The translations under genes and the position numbers were made by a program. This document shows, piece after piece, positions 57,380 to 64,000 of a DNA stretch of 64,000 bases; within the stretch, counting starts at the first letter, position 1, and the number at the start of each line of letters is the position of its first letter. The notes beneath the pieces were generated by a model that worked only from the letters and a program-made list of their open reading frames with translations, did no database searches and was not told the DNA's origin. The DNA is from Pisolithus tinctorius (lineage: Eukaryota; Basidiomycota; Agaricomycetes; Boletales; Pisolithaceae). The DNA lies in contig JANFAH010000030.1 in assembly GCA_024663395.1 (NCBI GenBank), forward strand, positions 434,001-498,000. Reading direction: 5' to 3'.

Positions 57380-58850
57380 TCAGTTGACATAGCGGGAAAG
57401 TTCCTCAAGCCGAAGGGCTTGGATGGTTGCATGATACACGAGGTCAAGTGGAGAGTCTTCATCCACTTCATGGTAAATGGTGCCGATGATGGCGGGATCA
57501 GCGATGAAGAGTCGATATGAAGCGATCATCTGATCGCTGGCGGGCTGACGTTGGCGTCGAGCAAACGGAGTATGATGATGAGAGGGTTCACGGGGGTAGG
57601 TGTAGCGACGAGGGGGCATTTCGAAAACGATGTTTCTGATAGTACGAGTGGAACATCGAGTGGGTTGTTTCTGAGGGGGGAAGTCCTTTGGGAAGCATTT
57701 CTTATAGGTGGAGAGTGTATCATCTGCATGTTCAAGGTGTGACTCTTTTTGCCACGAGTTTTCGGAAGAAGGGTAACCCTTCCATTTGATTAAGAAGGCG
57801 TGTCCGCGGCTGGACCTTTTATGGCCGACTATCGCCTCAACTTCGTATTCTTCTTCCTCATTAATTAGATCAGGTGGTAGAGCCAGGAAGTTCGGTCTGT
57901 GAACGTTATTTTCGCGATAGGGCAACAAGAGGGAAGCATGGAAGACGTTATGAATCTTCCATTGTGAGGGAATTGCGAGGCGATACATAACGGGAGATAG
58001 GATGTCAGAGATGGTGAAGGGTCCCTCTCGTTTGGGCGCAAGCTTCCTATTTTCATAGGAGCATTTCAAATTGTGTGCTTCTAGCCAAACTTTATCACCT
58101 TTCTGGAATGGGGTGAAGGGTCGTGACGAGCGGTCTTTCATAGTTTTTCTGGCTAGGTCATGGGCTGCAAGGGCTTCTTCTCTAGCTTTTCGGAGTTCCT
58201 CAAGTCTAGACTCGGCGGTGGGAAGGTGGGTTTCTGTGATCAGGGACAGAAGGGGTTTCGGTTCATATCTGTACATGAGGTAGAATGGAGATTGATGAGT
58301 GACGGAGTGTGGGCAATGGTTGTGCGTGAATTCAGCCATGGGTAGGTTGTTCACCCACGAGGTGGGGTCGTTTTGGCAAAAGATGCAGAGATAGGTCTCC
58401 ACTTCTTGGTTTACGTGTTCTGTTTCTCCGTCGGTTTGTGGGTGATATGCCGTTGACAGGGCAAGGGAGTATCCCAAAAGGGAAGCGAGTTCCTTAGCAA
58501 AGGCGGAGGCAAACTGAGGGCCTCGATCAGAGATGATTTTATCATACAACCCAAAGCGGGAGTAGACTTTCTTGAAAAATAATGCTGCAATATCAGCAGC
58601 AGAGGCGGTTTTCTTGGTTGGTGTCAATATTACCCCCTTTGTAAGCCCATGGTCTACCACGACCAAGAGGGAATCATAACTGTCAGAAATGGGTAGGTCG
58701 GTGACCAGATCGCAAGAGATCTGTTGGAAGGGATGGGTCGAGGTGGAGGCAATAGGTGTAAGGGGTGGTGTCATGGGGTGAGTATTTACTTTATTTTGCT
58801 GGCACACAGCACAGCCTTCAACCTATTTTCGGACAAAGGACGCGAGTCCA
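57380..58850 (-). pseudogene. Element C integrase and chromodomain
   Basis: On minus: zinc-domain end CAVCQQNKVNTHP, catalytic core ISCDLVTDLPISDSYDSLLV, IISDRGPQFASAF and STAYHPQTDGETEHVNQEVE (D, D and E present), then HNVFHASLLLPYREN and the chromodomain YEVEAIVGHKRSSRGHAFLI, KWKGYPSSENSW. All catalytic residues look intact over 475 open codons (58807-57380). A TAG near 58827 lies in the zinc domain. The chromodomain likely targets insertion to silent chromatin. Confidence 0.94.
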
Positions 58851-58859
58851 GGCCACCAA

Positions 58860-59700
58860 AACTCGGAAGAAACGAGTTGTCAGGTTTTCAGGACACCAGG
58901 GTGGCCAGCGGAGGGGTGGTCATGATGGGTAGACACGACGGTCCTACAGAGGATAGGGTCATTGGGGATATACACCCGGTCTTTGTAAAGTAATACTCCA
59001 TTGTCAAATCTCCAATCAGAGAGATGGGATTTAAACAGGAGTGGCATGTCGACATTTTCAATGGCAAGGAGTGCCGTTTGGACTATGGGGTCTTTCATGG
59101 AGGATGACGTGACCTTTTGAGTGAGACTGGTGTCAATAAGGTTGACAAACAAGGTTTGTGGAAGGAGGGTAACTCCTTTGTTATCTTCGTCATCATCAGG
59201 GATATGATCGGGTTGGCGGGAGAGTGTGTCTGGTGTGGCCAGGTCTCTGCCTGGGACATGTTCTAGCTGCAGATTGAAGTCTGTGAGGTCGAGGAGCCAG
59301 CGAGCCTGGCGACGATTCAGATTCTGAGGCGACTTGAAATATGTTAGGTTTTTATGGTCAGTGAAGACCTTAACTGGGAACGGGGATCCATGGAGATAAT
59401 GTCTCCAGGATTTCAGTGCTCGAATAACTCCTAGCAGTTCTCTGTCATAAATGTCATAGTTTCTTTCTGCAGGGTTAAACAATTGGGACAGGAAGGCACA
59501 GGGTTGCCATTGTCCATTTGAATCTTCTTGAAGGAGGATTCCTCCCGTTGTGTACTTGGATGTGTCTGTGGTAATCGCGAATGGCCGAGAGGTGTTGGGC
59601 ATTCAAAGAGTCGGTTGCACCATGAAGATTCTTTTGAGAAGGTCAAAGGTGTCTTGGCATTTCTTAGACCAACTCCAATTGACCGTTTTCTTAGTGAGGT
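58860..59700 (-). pseudogene. Element C RNase H and linker
   Basis: On minus, RPFAITTDTSKYTTGGILLQ, NYDIYDRELLGVIRALKSWR, FTDHKNLTYF and GRDLATPDTLSRQPD identify RNase H with its acidic residues. The zinc-domain start HHDHPSAGHPGVLKT follows. TGA stops lie at about 59603 and 58877 where Arg would fit. Confidence 0.92.
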
Positions 59701-59704
59701 CGAT

Positions 59705-60898
59705 GAGTGGTCATGCAATGTCCGAGTAGTAGGGGACAAATCTTCTGTAAAAGTTTGCAAATCCTAGAAAGGATCGCACATCCTTGACCTTCTTTGGGAC
59801 AGGCCAGTCGGCAATGCCCTGGACCTTGACGGGATCCATGGCGACAGTGTTTTCCTTGATGATCATCCTGAGGTATTCGACCTCGGTCAGATCAGAGTGA
59901 CACTTTTCTAATTTTAAGGGAAGGGAGAGTTCCCTCATACATTCGAGAACGCGATGGGTTCTTCGTTTATGTTCTTCGGGGTCATTTGAAAAGATAAGGA
60001 GGTCATCCATGTAGACAACCAACCAACCTTCGGTGATCATGTCTCAGAAAGAGTCATTCATGAATCGCTGGAAGGTGGCAGGGGAGTTACAGAGACTGAA
60101 GAACATAATGGTGGGTTCGAAAAGTCCTTTATGTGTGATAAATGCTGCTTTCCATTGGTCTCCTTCCTTGATGCGGACGTTGTTATAGCCAGACCTGACA
60201 TCCATCTTTGTGAAGATGGAGGCTCCTTTTAGTTTATCGACAAGATCTGAAATGAGGGGAAGGGGATATGCATCCTTCACCATATTCTTGTTCAGATACC
60301 TGTAGTCTTGGCAGGGTTGCAGGGAGCCATCCTTCTTTCCTACAAAGAAGAAGGGGGCGGCTTGGGGAGACTTCGAGGGGCGGATCTTTCCTTCTCGAAG
60401 GTTTTCTTCGATAAACTTTTCTGCAGATTCTCGCTCAGAGGGAGAGAGAGGGTATGCTTTAGCCACCTTGGGGATGAAGTCCTCCACAAGGTTTATGGCA
60501 TGGTCGTATGGTCGTGATGGAGGTAAAACTCCATCAGATGGTTTCTCGAAAACCGAGGTGAAGTCTTTGTACTCCTCTGGGAGAACAGCCTTCGGTTTCT
60601 TCTTGTGTTCTTCTTGGGCTAACTCGGTAGCCGTGGTGATCTTTCGGAGAAGGCTATTGTTGGGGTTAACCTTCTTGGCTTCTTCGACAAGTTTTCCAAC
60701 CGACATCATGAAGTGTGCTCGGATGGTCTCGTCTTCTGGTTCTTCATAATCCATGAACTTGTTTATCCCTTTCTTCTCGACAGGGGACACAAGGTTCATG
60801 GTGGGTTTTTCGACGGCAACAGAAAAGACGTTGCGTTTTAATTCCTTTGATCTATCGGTTTTCTTGTTGATAGAGAGCGTGCCCATCCTCCAGTCCAC
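59705..60898 (-). pseudogene. Element C reverse transcriptase
   Basis: On minus, the RT runs from YPLSPSERESAEKFIEENLR through RPSKSPQAAPFFFVGKKDGS, DYRYLNKNMVKDAYPLPLIS, KMDVRSGYNNVRIKEGDQWK to [20 protein letters not shown], ending [17 protein letters not shown]. The YMDD site is intact. A TGA at about 60041-60043 sits in NDSF-stop-DMI, where Arg fits, and another at about 59708. Confidence 0.94.
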
Positions 60899-61305
60899 GA
60901 CAGGATTGTTTTCCTGAAGCCAGGGGAGGCCTAGAATAACATTTTCTGTTCCACAGTTGATGACATGGAAAAAGGACTGGTGAACGAGTCCTTCAACCTT
61001 GAAGTAGAGGGTGGTGGAAAATAATATTCTTCCCTTTGAGTTCTGGGTTCCATCAGCATTTTTGGCAAGGATGGGTTTGGCGAGGCGCTGAGTGGGGATT
61101 CAGTGCTTTCGCACAAAACCCCAGTCGATGCAAGAAATTTCTGCTCCGGAGTCAACCAGAGCGGTAGTGTTGACGACTTTCGAGGTAGTTTCTGATGTGT
61201 AAAGGGAAATGGGGATCTGCATAGTACATTCTGGTGTAGACATTACAAGTACAGGTGCAACAGAAACTAAACTGTCCTTAGTTTGGGGAACATCTGGCAT
61301 CAATG
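60899..61305 (-). pseudogene. Element C aspartic protease
   Basis: On minus, VVNTTALVDSGAEISCIDWG gives the DSG-type active site (ALVDSGAE). GTENVILGLPWLQENNPVVD is the second signature. A TGA (about 61097-61099) breaks the frame between them. The frame differs by one from gag, so a frameshift or separate initiation near 61303-61318 would link them. Confidence 0.9.
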
Positions 61306-61317
61306 CAGAGTTCCCAT

Positions 61318-62430
61318 TTAAAAATCCTTTCCAAGGGCCCTAGCAATATTTACCAGAGCGATGGACAGACCAGCGACTTTTTCTTCATCATTGCTTTCTT
61401 CTACTTCCACAATTTTGTGGATTTTCTTTACCTTCTTCTGGGGAGTTTTTCCCTTGTCTGGACATTCTCGGGAGAGATGTCCCTTGTTTCCGCAACCGAA
61501 ACATCTTCCTTCTTTGATGTAACAGTCTCATTCTTCTTTGGAGAGTCTCACTCCATCCACGTCCATAGCATTTGGATCTTTTTCTTCGGCAAAATTGTTC
61601 CTAGGGTGGAACATTTTCTTTTCTTTCTTTGTGGAGAATTCATTTACCTTTCTCCATTTTGCGTCGAACTTTTGTGCCTGAGTATACCACTCAGTAATCT
61701 TTGTGGGGGTGGTTTCCATCATGTGGATTCAATTCGCGATGAAGGGTTTGAGTCCTTGTGAGAAGAACTCAATCAAGGCAACATCTTCCATGATGGTAGA
61801 ATCGGCAGCAGTGGTTTGGAAATCGGTGATATACTGTTCGACCGATTCTTTCTGTTTCAGGGTTCGCAATTTGGCGATTGCAGTCCCTGCGGTGTCGGCG
61901 GAGGTGAAAGACTCCTTGAAATTCTTCACGAAATCAGTGAAGGTTCCAAAGCTTGGATTGGTTTTTTCCAAAGCTATCTTCTGGTAGGTGGTGGCCCAAG
62001 AACAGGCGACACCTTTCTTCATGTACAACAAGGCATAGACCACCTTTTTGGTGTCAGTGTCGTACAATTCTTCATTGACCAAGAGGTAGGTCTGTACAGA
62101 GTACAGCCAGCTCATGGCATTCTTCTGGTCGCCATCAAAATCAGTTGGAGCACCAATCTTCAGTTCGGTGGGTTTGACTCCAGTGATGGCAGTCGTTCCC
62201 TTTGACGATGAACCAGACATCGTATTCTGCGGTGGGGTCGGGGGTGTAGGAGGTGTGACGGGTACTGGTGGGATCGGAGTACTGAGTGATGCGAGGGACT
62301 GAGTGAAAAGGTTCGAGAGGATACCAGAGGTAAAGCCTCTATCCAGTTGTTCAGGTTCGTTGGAGGAGGTGTCTGTGACAGTGCTCTCCTGTTCTTCATC
62401 AGATGACGATTCTTCACAAGTGGGTCGCAA
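61318..62430 (-). pseudogene. Element C Gag
   Basis: On minus, an acidic/Pro-rich N-terminus precedes the capsid-like body (PTDFDGDQKNAMSWLYSVQT, FGTFTDFVKNFKESFTSADT, LKQKESVEQYITDFQTTAAD), then after a TGA (about 61726) WYTQAQKFDAKWRKV and, after a second TGA (about 61523), the knuckle CFGCGNKGHLSRECP. The likely ATG is near 62220 (MSGSSSKG); the frame is open further upstream without ATG. Gag ends with TAA at about 61318. Confidence 0.92.
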
Positions 62431-62516
62431 CGGCGCCCAACGTCGATTGTTTCGGGGGTTCGTGGTGGTGCACTAAGCAGTGACCGATTCGGCCAAAGGC
62501 TGTAGACTTGAGCTTT
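62431..62516 (-). other. Leader between 5' LTR and gag of element C
   Basis: A TGGGCGCCGTTGCGACCC-like stretch (complement of about 62423-62443) resembles a tRNA-derived primer site but lies about 70 bp from the LTR edge, so a PBS is only suggested. Confidence 0.35.
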
Positions 62517-62966
62517 TGTTACACTCGACCGAAGTCAAGACATAGGGAGAGCTCAAACGCAGACTAAGGTTTCTACTGAGCAATGGCTGCAGTAACCTCT
62601 GTAAATGACAGAGGATTTAGGGTAACACCAGTAAGAGTGGTCCTTGTGAGGGACACTGAGGGCGAAGTTCTGAGAACGCTGCATATAATCGAGCAGCTCA
62701 AGTCTGGAGTTCCAGGACTTGAGCCGGCAGTCTAAATACTACAAGGAAACGGACCATGAGGCGTCCACATGTACCAAGGTAACTATGCCATTGGTTGAAC
62801 AACGGCGACACATGTCCTGAGCATGTAACGAGCGAGTAACACTAGTGGTGGAAATAGGGAGCTGTCGGATCAGAGAGAAGACGGCTCAAAAAGGAAAGTA
62901 TGTCCAACGGATCAGAAGCAAGGTAAACATACAGTGAAAGAGAAAAGTTAGGGGTGAAACGTAACA
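62517..62966 (-). repeat. 5' LTR of element C
   Basis: 450 bp, paired with 56128-56577. On minus it would hold the promoter; no clear TATA box stands out. Confidence 0.95.
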
Positions 62967-63540
62967 TCAGCCAGGAAGAAGCCGGTGCCAGTTCAAAAGA
63001 GGTGCATACACCTTTTGGCTGAAAAACATAAATAGGCACCAACTTGCTTTCCTCCTCATCTCTTTTTCTACCCCCAGTCATTTGTTGAATCACTGACTGT
63101 GTCCACTCCTTTTTGCTCTTCATTTGATTTTATACTCTTGCTTGGATTTGAATCAGCAAGGAACCGGGTGACTATGTGTTTCCGGATAACTCCCCCACTG
63201 TGTGACTGTGTGTCTGCTGTGTGATTCTCGCTGTGCCTCCATGAATGACACCCTCTGATCCCTCTACGAAGATTGGCCCCCCTGTTGGGGTTCACAGGTT
63301 GAAAAGAATCAAGGGTACTGCAACATCACCCAGTAAAATCCAACCTGGGCAAGGTGTGAAGAAGCACCATTGCGCCATCAAACCCGGTACATACGCATAA
63401 TTTACCCTGTCTTCCATGCTTGTGCTCAACCTCCTTCCAGCAGCACCAACCAGAAACCACGATACTGGTCCTGAGGTTAGAGCTGCATTAGGTCCCTTTT
63501 TTTTTTTGGCTTGCTGACCCTCATTTTCAGGAGGCTGGAT
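62967..63540. other. Flank of element C, no supported gene
   Basis: Sequence continues the 56122 flank after the duplication. Only short frames are present (minus 62842-63123 overlaps the LTR). A T-rich tract lies at 63499-63508. Confidence 0.4.
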
Positions 63541-64000
63541 CTAGCGTAGCTCGATGTCCAACTCACAAGCCATGTCCACGGCGTCCCTCGCAAGGTTTAA
63601 CAGAAAAGGAGCATGAAGAAGAGTATCTCAATTCCTTTCGCTCGACGATGGTTCCACTGAAAGACAGTACAAAATTGGACCGCTGTACTGCCCTCAAGCA
63701 GCTCTGTGGAGGCATGATCACTATGCAGGATATAGTTGATGAGGATGATCGTTCAGTGTCACTGCTAGCTGTCCCCTCCAATACTCCTTCAGACAATAAG
63801 GATCATCATAAACAATGTAAGTTTGTATTCTCTTGTGACCATATTCCCTCTCAATGTCACCACTAGCTGTCCCCCCCAGTACCACTTCAGATGCACATCT
63901 GTGCCATGGCCCCCAGAGCGTGTCCAATGATGAGGATGATTGTGAACAATGTAAGTCTGTATCTATATGCAACCATACCTCTTCTCAACATCACTACCAG
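63541..64000 (+). pseudogene. Duplicated exon/intron unit, unidentified gene
   Basis: Two units share CACTAGCTGTCCC...CAGAC/CAGATG, a GATGATCG/GATGATTG segment and an intron-like tract: AACAATGTAAGT to CACTAG (63817-63866) and AACAATGTAAGT to TACCAG (63948-64000). Donor, branch-like and acceptor signals are good, so this may be a real plus-strand gene running out of the window. The protein is not recognisable. Confidence 0.45.

Larger units (their letters stand above)
56128..62966 (-). mobile_element. Complete Ty3/gypsy chromovirus (element C), TSD TCAGC
   Basis: The 6839-bp element has 450-bp LTRs at both ends (TGTTACRCTCGAC...GAAACGTAACA) and the duplication TCAGC at 56123-56127 and 62967-62971. 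On minus it encodes Gag, then protease, RT, RNase H, integrase, chromodomain and a zinc-knuckle module in one pol frame, broken only by point stops. It is structurally complete but inactive. Its CpG content is the highest in the window, so it is probably the youngest large insertion. Confidence 0.96.

Noticed and set aside
56128..62966. Formal proof of RIP
   Set aside because: RIP in ascomycetes favours CpA; the changes here favour CpG. Methylation with deamination fits better, and RIP cannot be shown from one window.

Overview
The window looks like a filamentous basidiomycete (most likely mushroom-forming Agaricomycetes) chromosome segment that is almost entirely a nest of transposable elements. 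The evidence is a KDZ (Kyakuja-Dileera-Zisupton) transposase with a CxC1-like cysteine cluster, Helitrons with a fungal Rep/helicase architecture, chromodomain Ty3/gypsy elements, an F-box-like fragment of the mushroom type, and short introns (GTAAGT/GTATGT...YAG, about 50-70 bp). No bacterial-style gene, operon, rRNA, tRNA or CRISPR array was seen. No clearly intact host gene was found; the best candidate (48103-54130, minus) is split by an LTR and carries a nonsense codon.

Layout. 1-4588: 3' part of a decayed chromodomain Ty3/gypsy element (RT, RNase H, integrase, chromodomain, PPT, LTR) with a 904-bp solo LTR inserted (566-1469, TSD CCCAC). 4589-8547: truncated Helitron remnant and CpG-poor debris. 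8548-10555: an old retroelement 3' end holding another solo LTR (9694-10276, TSD GGAGC); a second copy lies at 16996-18441. 10907-16228: degenerate Ty1/copia element on minus. 18615-25593: long gypsy gag/pol reading frames on minus with a roughly 60-codon poly-Asp microsatellite. 25594-29913: gag and protease of a different gypsy lineage on minus, split by a composite foldback element (26121-27691, TA TSD). 29911-30812: second copy of the foldback core. 30820-36880: complete but dead Helitron on plus. 37079-40023: small frames of unknown origin and an F-box-like fragment. 40104-40443 and 41068-42874: 44-bp and about 21-bp minisatellites. 42871-47880: KDZ transposon on minus. 48103-54130: multi-exon gene split by a solo LTR (49132-52851, TSD CTCGA), which is itself split by a 2816-bp element with 524-bp inverted termini, ends CACTG...CAGTG and TSD TGA. 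54752-55506: tandem array. 56128-62966: complete gypsy element on minus (450-bp LTRs, TSD TCAGC). 62967-64000: flanking sequence with a duplicated exon/intron unit.

The unifying theme is decay by CpG transition. In the complete gypsy element the two LTRs differ at 21 of 450 positions by hand count; all are transitions and 18 lie in CpG contexts. Premature stops in the gypsy, Helitron and copia frames are overwhelmingly TGA where CGA (Arg) would fit, and catalytic residues of the copia RT and integrase are lost the same way. This points to cytosine methylation with deamination, or a RIP-like process, acting on repeats.

The most novel-looking items are (a) the 524-bp-TIR element carrying a 241-residue C2H2 zinc-finger protein and no transposase, (b) the composite foldback element built from two inverted 217-bp Tc1/mariner-type MITEs around a 1.1-kb palindromic core, (c) a zinc-knuckle module fused after the chromodomain of a gypsy polyprotein, and (d) a minisatellite that is open in most frames on both strands and whose core motif also occurs as three spaced units 1 kb away. 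All calls come from reading the sequence by eye; no database search was possible.
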